Made by a program: the position numbers and the translations under genes
Part shown: in pieces, positions 15,862 through 23,186 of the stretch
Layout: each line of letters begins with the position of its first letter
Position numbering within the stretch: the first letter of the stretch is position 1
Assembly: GCA_028818755.1 (NCBI GenBank)
Contig: JAPPNF010000070.1
Coordinates: 1 to 33,779 of the forward strand
DNA length: 33,779 bases
Source: Deltaproteobacteria bacterium
Lineage (GTDB): Bacteria; Desulfobacterota; Binatia; UBA9968; JAJDTQ01
Reading direction: 5' to 3'
The notes under the pieces: model-generated
Seen by the model: the letters and a program-made list of their open reading frames with translations, nothing else
What the model was told of the DNA's origin: nothing
Databases searched by the model: none

Positions 15862-16014
15862 TGGCACGACCTGCGTTCCCCATAGATGCCTGCGCCCCTG
15901 GTGTAGGTCACCGCAGGCTGCCAGCTTGCCGCTGGCGCAGGGACGTGGCATCTTGGCTTTCGGAACGCCAGTCGAACCAAGGCGTCAGCCGGTGTTCCGG
16001 GTACAGAGGGAAAC
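15862..16014. other. Gap between the HipB-like gene and the ATPase gene
   Basis: An ATG overlapping the hipB-type stop opens a 67-codon frame rich in Arg, Cys and Pro that overlaps the ATPase start and resembles no family I know. I see no promoter or terminator here. It may be the scar of a deleted toxin gene or a leader for the ATPase gene. Confidence 0.35.
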
Positions 16015-17103
16015 ATGTCGGCGATTCGCGCCATTTCGATTCAAGGCTTCAGAAGCATCAATGAACTGAGGGATCTGGACCTGCGGCCTCTGAACGTCCT
16101 CATCGGCGCCAACGGGTCAGGCAAGTCCAACTTTCTTGGCGCCCTGCAGCTTTTGCGAACTGCCATTCTGAGTGCGTCTCGGACATCAGACTATGTCCGA
16201 CGTTCTGGCGGGGCCAACCGTCTGCTTCACTTCGGTTCAAAAAAGACACGCTCGATAAGCTTCAGCATCCGCTTCAGTGACGGTTTGGCGGACTCTAGTG
16301 TCGATATGCCTTACGGCGCGGACGATCAGCTATTTCCACGAATATCAATTGCTGCAACCGAGCTGCCGCCGGATTTCGCAAGAAACCTCGAAGTGCAGCC
16401 TGGTACGGTGCCGGCTTTTGAATTCCTCAGGAGCAGGTTGGAGAGTTGGCGGCTTTACCACTTTCATGACGCGGGCTCAACATCCCCAATTAAGACGACT
16501 GGAGACGTGCACGACAATCGCCATCTTCGTCCGGACGGCGCGAACCTTGCGGCGTTCCTTTATTTCCTGCGGAAGAGACACAAAAGTTCCTATACTCAGA
16601 TTCGCCGTACTGTTCGATTGACGGCACCGTTCTTCGACGATTTTGCACTCGAACCTCTGGCTCTGAACGAGGACAAGATCCGACTTGAATGGCGCCATAC
16701 CGACTCGGATGCATATTTCGATGCCTCCTCCCTTTCCGATGGGTCGCTCCGGTTCATTGCTTTGGCTACGTTACTGCTCCAGCCAGCGTCGCTACGCCCC
16801 TCTGTCGTTTTTCTCGACGAGCCGGAGCTTGGCTTGCATCCACATGCAATCACCTTGTTAGCCTCATTGCTAAAACAGGCCTCCGTAGAGTCCCAGGTCA
16901 TCGTGGCAACCCAATCGCCTATACTTCTGGATCACTTCGACTCCGAAGACGTGCTGGTGGCCGAGCGGGCGAACGGCGCCACGGAACTCCGAAGACTGGA
17001 TGGCGAAGCACTAAGGGTCTGGCTGGAGGACTACAGCCTGGGACAGCTCTGGGAGAAGAACGAACTCGGGGGCCGTCCCTGCCCGGAGAACAAGGGCCAG
17101 TAG
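16015..17103 (+). CDS. AAA15/21-type (ABC-like) ATPase of an ATPase-DUF4276 pair
   Basis: This is a 362-residue ATPase of the SMC/ABC-like AAA15/AAA21 group, related to the ATPase half of OLD and RloA-type proteins. Visible motifs are Walker A GANGSGKS (31-38), the ABC signature-like LSDGSLRF (240-247), Walker B VVFLDEPELGLHP (264-276) and the switch segment VIVATQSPILLD (about 296-306). The N-terminal IRAISIQGFRSINELR is the usual opening strand. Such ATPases often work with a nuclease or TOPRIM-like partner in phage defence. The ATG at 16015 has AGAGGG at 16005-16010. The DUF4276 gene starts 8 bases after the stop, so the two form one unit. Base and codon use look less GC-biased than in the metabolic genes. 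Confidence 0.85.
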   Translation: MSAIRAISIQGFRSINELRDLDLRPLNVLIGANGSGKSNFLGALQLLRTAILSASRTSDYVRRSGGANRLLHFGSKKTRSISFSIRFSDGLADSSVDMPYGADDQLFPRISIAATELPPDFARNLEVQPGTVPAFEFLRSRLESWRLYHFHDAGSTSPIKTTGDVHDNRHLRPDGANLAAFLYFLRKRHKSSYTQIRRTVRLTAPFFDDFALEPLALNEDKIRLEWRHTDSDAYFDASSLSDGSLRFIALATLLLQPASLRPSVVFLDEPELGLHPHAITLLASLLKQASVESQVIVATQSPILLDHFDSEDVLVAERANGATELRRLDGEALRVWLEDYSLGQLWEKNELGGRPCPENKGQ

Positions 17104-17111
17104 TCTTCGCA

Positions 17112-17819
17112 GTGACCCGGCTACTCGTTCATGTCGAGGGGCAGACTGAAGAGCAATTCGTCAATGAACTGCTCGCGCCCCATCTTCAAGCCCACGGATA
17201 CTCATCCATAGGCGCCCGACTCATCGGCAATGCCCGGCAGCGGGGCCAGCGTGGGGGTGTCAAACCGTGGTCGGAAGTGCGCAAAGCGATTGCGAATCAC
17301 CTGAGGCGAGACACCGGGAGTAGCGCGGCCACGATGGTGGACTACTACGGTTTGCCACGTACCGGCCCCAAAGCATGGCCGGGTCGCGAGGAAGCCTCGC
17401 GTGCCGGATTCCAGGCAAAACCCGAAGTTGTGGAGAAGGCCCTTTTGGAGGATGTCGCTCGGATAGTGGGCGGCGGCTTCGATTCGTCTCGCTTCATTCC
17501 GTTCGTCACGATGCACGAATTCGAAGCACTCCTGTTCAGCGATTGCGAGCGATTTGCTCTCGGGATCGACCAACCCGAAATGACCGGCCCCCTTCAGGCC
17601 ATTAGAGACGCCTTCTCAAACCCCGAGGAAATCGACGACTCCCCCGACACGACGCCTTCAAAGCGAATCGTTGCGCTCATTCCTGGATACCAAAAACCGT
17701 TGATGGGAACCCTCGCCGCGCTGGAAATAGGCTTGGTGACCATGCGATCAGAATGTCCACACTTCGATGCGTGGGTGAAGCGGTTGGAGATACGCTCGAA
17801 GTCAGTTGCGCACCAATAA
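17112..17819 (+). CDS. DUF4276-family protein, likely partner of the ATPase
   Basis: The protein has 235 residues. Family marks are LLVHVEGQTEEQFV near the N-terminus (E9-G-Q-T-E13), MVDYYGLP (about 76-82), FVTMHEFEALLFSD (131-144) and GYQKPLMGTLAALEIGL near the C-terminus. The EGxTE signature plus an acidic D-Y-Y strand recalls TOPRIM-like nuclease folds of RloB and OLD-type systems; that relationship is inference. DUF4276 genes recur beside AAA15/21 ATPases in many bacteria. The GTG at 17112 is 8 bases past the ATPase stop; the frame is open further upstream, but that part is the out-of-frame shadow of the ATPase gene. A short non-coding stretch (17820-17950) then separates it from the convergent cyclodeaminase homologue. 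Confidence 0.83.
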   Translation: MTRLLVHVEGQTEEQFVNELLAPHLQAHGYSSIGARLIGNARQRGQRGGVKPWSEVRKAIANHLRRDTGSSAATMVDYYGLPRTGPKAWPGREEASRAGFQAKPEVVEKALLEDVARIVGGGFDSSRFIPFVTMHEFEALLFSDCERFALGIDQPEMTGPLQAIRDAFSNPEEIDDSPDTTPSKRIVALIPGYQKPLMGTLAALEIGLVTMRSECPHFDAWVKRLEIRSKSVAHQ

Positions 17820-17950
17820 CAGCGCGTCCAACTCAGGCGGCGGAATTCCTGCTCCGGGCGCATAGGGGTTGAGTCGGGGGTCCATTTCAAGTGAAGTTAC
17901 CCAAGGTTACCTGAAATCACAAACTTTTGCGCCCAGGGACCCGAGCAGGA

Positions 17951-19081
17951 TCAGTCGCTGATGTCCTGCAGGAACCAGCTCAACGGCAGCTCATGGCCCA
18001 GGCCCCGGGTCCGGGCGCCTTCGTAGACCCTGCGGGCCGCCGCCGCGAACTGAATGGCTATCCCCTGGGTCACGAAACAGGTGACTTCCTCCGGAGCCGC
18101 CCTGCCCGGCTGGTTCCCGAGCACCACGTCGGACAGGAAGACCCTTTTCTCCCTGGCGAGCAGCCGCTCTTCCCTCTCCAGCCACTCCGTGTCGATGGGC
18201 TCGTAGCCCACCGCGGGCCGCCGCTCCGGGTCCGCCACGTGATAGTCGGTGCGGGGCGTCCGGGAGTACACGTAACGATGGCAGCGGCGGAAGACGTCGT
18301 CGTCGATCTCGTTGGGCAACACCGCCAGCACGTGCATGCCGGGTTCGAGCCATTCTCCCCTGACAACAGGCGCCAGCGAATTGGTGCAGGCGGCGACGAT
18401 GTCCGCGCCTTCCATCACCCGGCGCGGGTCGTCCACCGCCGCCACGGGAATGCCCATGTTGGCGCCAGTGCGGTCGGCGAAGGCCGCCCGGTGCTCCGGG
18501 TTGGGGCTGTACACGCGGATTTCGCGGATGGGCCGCACCTTGGCGATGGCCAGGGCGTGGGCCGTGGCCATGCCGGCGGTGCCGTAAAGGCCCAGCACGG
18601 CCGCGTCCTCGCGTGCCATGTGCTTGACGCTGATGGCGCCGGCGGCTCCCACCCTCATGTGCTGGATGTGGCCGTCGTTCATGATCGCCAGCGGCGCGCC
18701 GTCATCGGTGCTGAAGAGCAGGATGAGCCCGCAGAACTTGCCGGGCGCGACGCAGTATTTCTTGACCTGTGCGCCGCCTGGCGGCAGGATGTCGGACTTC
18801 ATGCGGACGGCCAAGGCGTCCATCTTCGGAAGCGCGGAGGCCATGGGGTCCCAAGTGTACCAGCCGTCCCCACCCGGCCGCGGCACCGAATGCGTCGCCC
18901 GGGTCGCCGTGGCCCGCCCCAGACCGTACTCACGGTAGGACTCCTCCACGGCTTCGATGGTGTCCTCCATGGTGAGGACCTGGGCCGCGGTTTCGTTGTC
19001 GATGAAGAGCACGCTGCGTTGCGCGATCTCCCTGTCGGCCTCGGTATTTCCGTGGTAGGTGACATAGGCGTCTTGGTCCAT
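17951..19081 (-). CDS. Ornithine cyclodeaminase/mu-crystallin family protein
   Basis: This is a 376-residue NAD(P)-dependent enzyme related to ornithine cyclodeaminase, alanine dehydrogenase (archaeal type) and mu-crystallin ketimine reductase. The substrate domain has VRMKSDILPPGG with K95 in the conserved Arg/Lys region. The dinucleotide fold follows at about 161-170 (AVLGLYGTAG with glycines 164, 167 and 170), then ADIVAACTNSLAPVV and GMHVLAVLPNEIDDDVF. The substrate could be an amino acid or an imine; the motif set does not decide. The ATG at 19081 is preferred because AAGGAA lies six bases upstream; the frame extends further to 19156 but that part overlaps the divergent promoter zone. 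The gene diverges from the ferredoxin gene at 19159. Confidence 0.83.
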   Translation of the reverse strand: MDQDAYVTYHGNTEADREIAQRSVLFIDNETAAQVLTMEDTIEAVEESYREYGLGRATATRATHSVPRPGGDGWYTWDPMASALPKMDALAVRMKSDILPPGGAQVKKYCVAPGKFCGLILLFSTDDGAPLAIMNDGHIQHMRVGAAGAISVKHMAREDAAVLGLYGTAGMATAHALAIAKVRPIREIRVYSPNPEHRAAFADRTGANMGIPVAAVDDPRRVMEGADIVAACTNSLAPVVRGEWLEPGMHVLAVLPNEIDDDVFRRCHRYVYSRTPRTDYHVADPERRPAVGYEPIDTEWLEREERLLAREKRVFLSDVVLGNQPGRAAPEEVTCFVTQGIAIQFAAAARRVYEGARTRGLGHELPLSWFLQDISD

Positions 19082-19158
19082 GTTGCGTTCCTTCATGTGT
19101 CTGCAATGGCATTGACCCTTCGTTTGGGCTATAGATCGTCGGTGTAAAGGACACAAGC

Positions 19159-19398
19159 GTGATACGAGTCGACCCCCACAAATGCGACGGCTGCGGCATC
19201 TGCGTCTACGACTGCGGCGCCGACGTCTTCCGTTTCACCAACAAGAAAGACAAGGTCTTTCCTTTCGGCAACAAGTACTGCGTCAACTGCTTCCTGTGCG
19301 AGCTTGTCTGTCCGGAAGACGCGATCGAGGTGGTGCTGCGGCCCAAGAAGAAAAAGGCCGCCGCGACCGCCGAGACCGACCCATCGACAAACTCATGA
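19159..19398 (+). CDS. Ferredoxin-type protein with two 4Fe-4S motifs
   Basis: This is a 79-residue electron carrier. Two classical motifs are present: C9-DGC-GIC-VYDC19 and YCVNCFLCELVCP (about 41-52), consistent with a 2[4Fe-4S] ferredoxin. The C-terminus is a basic, alanine-rich tail (RPKKKKAAATAE). The GTG start at 19159 is supported by AAAGG at 19146-19150. Its TGA overlaps the ATG of the FAD dehydrogenase (ATGA), so the two are translated together and the ferredoxin is almost certainly the electron partner or small subunit of that enzyme, much as AprB pairs with AprA. Confidence 0.85.
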   Translation: MIRVDPHKCDGCGICVYDCGADVFRFTNKKDKVFPFGNKYCVNCFLCELVCPEDAIEVVLRPKKKKAAATAETDPSTNS

Positions 19399-21071
19399 GC
19401 GACCCGGTCCCGACCACCGACTGCGACGTCCTCATCATCGGCGGCGGACTGGCCGCGTGCATGGCGGCGCTGGAGGCGTCGAAACGCAACATGGAGGTGG
19501 TGCTGGTAGACAAGGGGCGGCTCGGGCGCAGCGGCTCCAGCCCCACCTCCGGCGGCGTTCCCCAGGCGGCCTTCGCCCACGCCGACCCCCGCGACAGCAA
19601 GGACCAGCACTTCCGCGACACCATCCTTGGCGGCGATTACATCCCCAACCAGAAGATCGTCCGGGCCATCGTCGACGAGGTCACCGACCGGGTCATCGAG
19701 CTGGAGGAGATGGGCCTTCACTTCAAGAAGACCCCGGACGGCAAGCAGTTCTACCAGGAGAAACGCCTGGGCAGCTCCTACGCCCGCAGTTGTCCGCCGG
19801 TGGGCGGCAGCGTCGGCATGCTGGGATCGCTCCGCAAGGAGGTCTTCAACCGCGAAGTGCAGGTGCACCAGTGGACCATGGTGACGAAGCTCCTGCGCCA
19901 AAACGGCCGGGTCACCGGAGCCTTCGGCATCAATGTCCAGAAAGGCACCTACCAAGCGTACAACGCCCGCGCCGTGGTGCTGGCCGCGGGCAGCGCCATC
20001 GGCATCCAGAAGTACACCAGCGCCAACTTCCTCACCACCGGCGACGCCTACGTGACGGCCTTCGACATCGGCGCACCCCTGGCCAACCTGGAGTTCCTGG
20101 AATTTACGCTGATCCCGGCCCCGGGCGGCGAGGCCATCTCCATGGCCGGCCTGTCGCCGTTCACCAGCAAAGGCGGCCGTTTCTTCAACGCCCTGAACGA
20201 GCGGTTCCTGGAGAAATACGACCCCGAGCGTCTGGAGGGCACCACCCGCGCCATCCTGGTGGGCGCCACCTACAAGGAAATGCTCGAAGGGCGCGGCCCC
20301 GTCTGCCTGGATCCGTCCTACATCCCGGACGAGAAATGGGACGACGAGATCCAGTTCGAGTACACCCCCAAGCTCGGCAAGGCCGGCGTCAACCCCCGCT
20401 CCGACCGCTTCGAGTGGGTGCCCGCGCTGCACACCTTCCTGGGAGGCCTCGACATCAACGAGCGGTGCGAGGTGGCCGGGGTGGAAGGGCTCTACGCCTC
20501 GGGCGAGTCCGCCACCGGCACCCACGGCTCCAACCGGCTCAGCGGCAACGCCATCGCCAGCGCATTCGCCCTGGGCGCCCGCTCGGGCAAGTATGCGGCG
20601 ATTTATGGGGCGGATGCGGAGATGGGAGAAGTGAACCCGGATGAGATGGCTACCGAGGTTGCGCGGATCGAATCCTTCAAGCGCGACGACGGTCTGGACC
20701 CCGCCGAGCTGCATGAGGAAATCAAGGACATCGCTTGGGAGAGCACCGGAGTCGTGCGTAACGAACGCGGCCTCACCGCCGGACTGGAGCGCTTCCGGGA
20801 ACTCCGCCACGAGAAGGTCCCCCGGCTCAAGGCCGACGACCTCCGCGGCCTCATCAAGTCCCTCGAATGCTCGAACCTCTCCTGGGTCGGTGAGATGGTC
20901 GCCGCCTGCGCCCTGGAACGCCGGGAATCCCGCGGCCAGCACACCCGCGACGACTACCCCGAACGGGACGACCAGAACTGCCTCAACTGGATCTCGGTGG
21001 AGAAGGACGGAGACCAGGTGAAGCCGGTCGTGAAGCCGATTCCGTTCGAGGAGGGGGACCTGAAGCCGTAG
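19395..21071 (+). CDS. FAD-binding dehydrogenase of the fumarate reductase/AprA superfamily
   Basis: This is a 558-residue flavoprotein. The FAD-binding site is DVLIIGGGLAACMAA (glycines 16-18) ending at D39 of VLVDKGRLGRSGSS. Further family segments are CPPVGGSVGML, AVVLAAGSAIG, HTFLGGLDIN (histidine of the substrate site), and YASGESATGTHGSNRLSGNAIASA with the conserved arginine. The C-terminal helical domain closes with RRESRGQHTRDDYPERDD, typical of SdhA/FrdA/AspO/AprA proteins. It oxidises or reduces a small dicarboxylate-like or other substrate, with electrons going through the overlapping ferredoxin. No membrane anchor or third subunit is nearby. It converges on the antitoxin-like gene, with only 25 bases between the stops. 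Confidence 0.83.
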   Translation: MSDPVPTTDCDVLIIGGGLAACMAALEASKRNMEVVLVDKGRLGRSGSSPTSGGVPQAAFAHADPRDSKDQHFRDTILGGDYIPNQKIVRAIVDEVTDRVIELEEMGLHFKKTPDGKQFYQEKRLGSSYARSCPPVGGSVGMLGSLRKEVFNREVQVHQWTMVTKLLRQNGRVTGAFGINVQKGTYQAYNARAVVLAAGSAIGIQKYTSANFLTTGDAYVTAFDIGAPLANLEFLEFTLIPAPGGEAISMAGLSPFTSKGGRFFNALNERFLEKYDPERLEGTTRAILVGATYKEMLEGRGPVCLDPSYIPDEKWDDEIQFEYTPKLGKAGVNPRSDRFEWVPALHTFLGGLDINERCEVAGVEGLYASGESATGTHGSNRLSGNAIASAFALGARSGKYAAIYGADAEMGEVNPDEMATEVARIESFKRDDGLDPAELHEEIKDIAWESTGVVRNERGLTAGLERFRELRHEKVPRLKADDLRGLIKSLECSNLSWVGEMVAACALERRESRGQHTRDDYPERDDQNCLNWISVEKDGDQVKPVVKPIPFEEGDLKP

Positions 21072-21096
21072 GCGGCCGCGACACCGCCAACGTCAC

Positions 21097-21489
21097 TCAC
21101 TCCTCATTCCCGACGGCTACGAGGTCGTCGACGTCGACCTCCAGGGCGCGCGCCAAGGCCGCGTATACCTTAACCGTACCCTCGCGCTTGCCGGATTCGA
21201 TCTGAGAAAGGTACGAGCCACTGAGGCCCACCTGCTCCCCCAACTCCTCCTGGGTCAGGCCACGGTGTTCCCGCCACACTTTGACGGCACTCTCCCCATC
21301 CACCAAACGTTCCACCACCTCGACCGGAATCGCTTCCTCCTCCCCGCGCGCGAGTTTCTCCGCAAAGGCCTTGCTGTCGCGCAGATCCTCAAGCCACTCC
21401 AGCCGCTCCATGAGCGCCTGATACTCGTCGTAGGGAATCACCGCGAAGGCTGGCTCCCCGTCACTGTTGGTGATGATTTGGGGCTTCAT
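21097..21489 (-). CDS. Antitoxin-like protein: Phd/YefM-type N-terminus plus XRE helix-turn-helix
   Basis: The protein has 130 residues. The first 35 (PQIITNSDGEPAFAVIPYDEYQALMERLE) look like the N-terminal DNA-binding or dimerisation part of Phd/YefM-type antitoxins. Residues about 70-125 form an XRE helix-turn-helix (VWREHRGLTQEELGEQVGLS, GSYLSQIESGKREGTVKVYA). Such hybrids occur as antitoxins and autoregulators. The ATG at 21489 is chosen because GGAGTAGG at 21499-21506 gives a 9-base spacing; a TTG three codons earlier is possible. Only 10 bases separate it from the stop of the WYL regulator, so it is the last gene of that unit. No RelE- or HigB-like toxin gene is adjacent. Confidence 0.75.
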   Translation of the reverse strand: MKPQIITNSDGEPAFAVIPYDEYQALMERLEWLEDLRDSKAFAEKLARGEEEAIPVEVVERLVDGESAVKVWREHRGLTQEELGEQVGLSGSYLSQIESGKREGTVKVYAALARALEVDVDDLVAVGNEE

Positions 21490-21499
21490 GTAGGGCAAC

Positions 21500-22516
21500 C
21501 TACTCCCTGCGTGTCCTCACCGATAGGGATGATTGGTGACGATGGTGCGCCGCGAGCGAAGCACACAATTCGACAAGCCGTTGGCGAAGCCTGGTCGGTT
21601 CCAGGACGGTCACACTTTCTCCCCAAGTCACCAGATGCCAACAGATCTCTTCGACACCCCCGGCCCGGAACCGCACCGTCAGGGAACCATCGCTGTTCGC
21701 GGTGACCGTTTGGCTTGGATGAAATCGAAACGCTTTGGCATCCGGTGTGGCGTCGACGTCAAAGCGGAGCACTACATTGAAGGGCTCCTCTTGGAAGGTG
21801 CCGAATGAGCGCTCCGCGTACCGCCACAGACTGAACGCCGGATCGCGGTCGAATGTTTCATCGGTGATCCGCGCTTCGCTGATGTTGCCCAGCCGCCAAA
21901 GCCTCGGCTCGGTTCCCCGGTCGGTTCGTCCCACCAGGAATACACGATTGCCGTAAAGCACCCCGTAAGGCCGAACACGTTGGCGGTTCCGCCGTCCTGT
22001 TCCTCGGAACAGATACTTGAATTCGATTTTGCGGCGCGTCGTGATGGCGTCCCGTACGAGCGAAAGCATCCCCTCCTCGAAGCTTTCTCGCGGTCCAGCC
22101 CGCATCGCGAGGCCTTCCGCCTCCATGAGGGCCTCCATGGTGGAATCAAACTCCTCGGGTGAGTGGCGGCACGACGCAGCCCGCAACTTGACCACAAGTC
22201 TACCGATACGTTCCGCGAGACCAGCCCGGTCGAGGCTGCCAGCCGCCACTTCAAGGTCGGCCAGATCCTCGGGTGAGATGTGGATGAACGGAAGCAGGGC
22301 TCGCGACTGAAGCCGCCAGTGAATGCGGCGGTCGCCGCTGTCCGTGTCCACCGTATCCAATGGCCCGAAGGCTGTCTCGACGGCATCCCGCATCCGCTCC
22401 GCCGTCCGCCGGCTTACGGATAACTCATCCTGGATGTCTGCGATGGTCAGGCCGCTACGGGTTCCCTGAAGATGAATGGCTAGGCGGAGGAGTTCTGAGA
22501 GGCGTTCGTAGCGCAT
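21500..22516 (-). CDS. WYL-domain transcriptional regulator
   Basis: The protein has 338 residues. The N-terminal helix-turn-helix (about 1-60: LSELLRLAIHLQGTRSGLTI, then ELSVSRRTAERMRDAVE) is of the DeoR/HTH_11 type. The WYL domain spans about 155-235 (ITTRRKIEFKYLF, RQRVRPYGVLYGNRVFLVGR, RLWRLGNISEARI); the family's W-Y-L tripeptide reads V-F-L here. A WCX-like C-terminal region follows (FNVVLRFDVDATPDAKAFR, WHLVTWGESVTVLEP). WYL regulators sense nucleic-acid-like ligands or nucleotides and often repress phage-defence operons. The gene starts 7 bases after the stop of the 213-residue protein and ends 10 bases before the antitoxin-like gene, so it belongs to one operon, here at its 3' part rather than at the front. 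Confidence 0.87.
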   Translation of the reverse strand: MRYERLSELLRLAIHLQGTRSGLTIADIQDELSVSRRTAERMRDAVETAFGPLDTVDTDSGDRRIHWRLQSRALLPFIHISPEDLADLEVAAGSLDRAGLAERIGRLVVKLRAASCRHSPEEFDSTMEALMEAEGLAMRAGPRESFEEGMLSLVRDAITTRRKIEFKYLFRGTGRRNRQRVRPYGVLYGNRVFLVGRTDRGTEPRLWRLGNISEARITDETFDRDPAFSLWRYAERSFGTFQEEPFNVVLRFDVDATPDAKAFRFHPSQTVTANSDGSLTVRFRAGGVEEICWHLVTWGESVTVLEPTRLRQRLVELCASLAAHHRHQSSLSVRTRRE

Positions 22517-22523
22517 CAGCCAG

Positions 22524-23165
22524 TCAACACAACGGTTGAAAGCAATCCTCTCCTGGAGGCTGCTTGAAGCCGCCTGGCTTGACGGCCAAGTAACGCCAAC
22601 AAGGAATTTGGCCTTCCTCGGACCGATTCCCTACCAGAAAGAGATACTCCACGTTGTCCGCCTCCGACCAACGTCGTTCAACTGCCCGGCCCATTTCAAA
22701 TAGCTTGCTTACTTTCTCGGCCAGCCACTTCTCCTTCTTTTCATCGGTTTTCTTGCAGTCGTCGCGGTAGTCGTAGAAAATAAGGACCTTCAGTGGCGAA
22801 CGGAACATGAGAAGCTTCCACATCTCCGTTTCGACATCTCCCGCGTTCTCGTGCTCAATGATCACATGCAGACAATCTGGATATGGCCCGCCATCCTTGG
22901 GGGGCCGGTAGATGCACGTGCCTTCCTCATAGTAGACGGCGTCCAGAGTGTACCATTCCCTCCCCATCATAAGGCGCCCGTCAAGCGAAGAAGGCAGCTT
23001 TTTCAACAACCGGCGTAGGAAAGGTCTTTCGCCTGCCAGCATGTATTCCGTCCATGGTGTCTCGTACTTGTAGGCATCTAGAATCGCATCGTGGCCGTCG
23101 CTGCTGTCGATGTCTTCTTTCCACTGCTTGGTGAACGCGTCGCAGAAATCCATCGCAGAAACCAT
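22524..23165 (-). CDS. Unrecognised 213-residue protein with a possible PD-(D/E)XK-like core
   Basis: I do not recognise the family. It is soluble, with no signal or membrane segment. A central region reads as strand-strand-helix-strand: WYTLDAVYY (D75), CLHVIIEHEN (E104, E106), then the helix DVETEMWKLLM (E112, E114, K117) and LKVLIFYDY. The D...ExE spacing with a following acidic helix resembles the core of PD-(D/E)XK nucleases, but K of the ExK is replaced by E, so this is an inference needing structure comparison. The N-terminal half is acidic and rich in aromatic residues. The ATG at 23165 has GGGAGG about 8 bases upstream, inside the 21-base gap after the double ATPase. It is translated between that ATPase and the WYL regulator and is the best candidate effector or adaptor of the unit. 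Confidence 0.65.
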   Translation of the reverse strand: MVSAMDFCDAFTKQWKEDIDSSDGHDAILDAYKYETPWTEYMLAGERPFLRRLLKKLPSSLDGRLMMGREWYTLDAVYYEEGTCIYRPPKDGGPYPDCLHVIIEHENAGDVETEMWKLLMFRSPLKVLIFYDYRDDCKKTDEKKEKWLAEKVSKLFEMGRAVERRWSEADNVEYLFLVGNRSEEGQIPCWRYLAVKPGGFKQPPGEDCFQPLC

Positions 23166-23186
23166 GCCCCTGAACCTCCCTTTCTG

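Noticed and set aside
15861..16064. Frame after the HipB-like gene as a hipA gene or remnant
   Set aside because: Apart from the overlapping ATG and the first residues MAR, no HipA motif is present, and it runs into the ATPase gene.
19206..20942. Long minus-strand frame opposite the FAD dehydrogenase
   Set aside because: It is an antisense shadow without recognisable domains.
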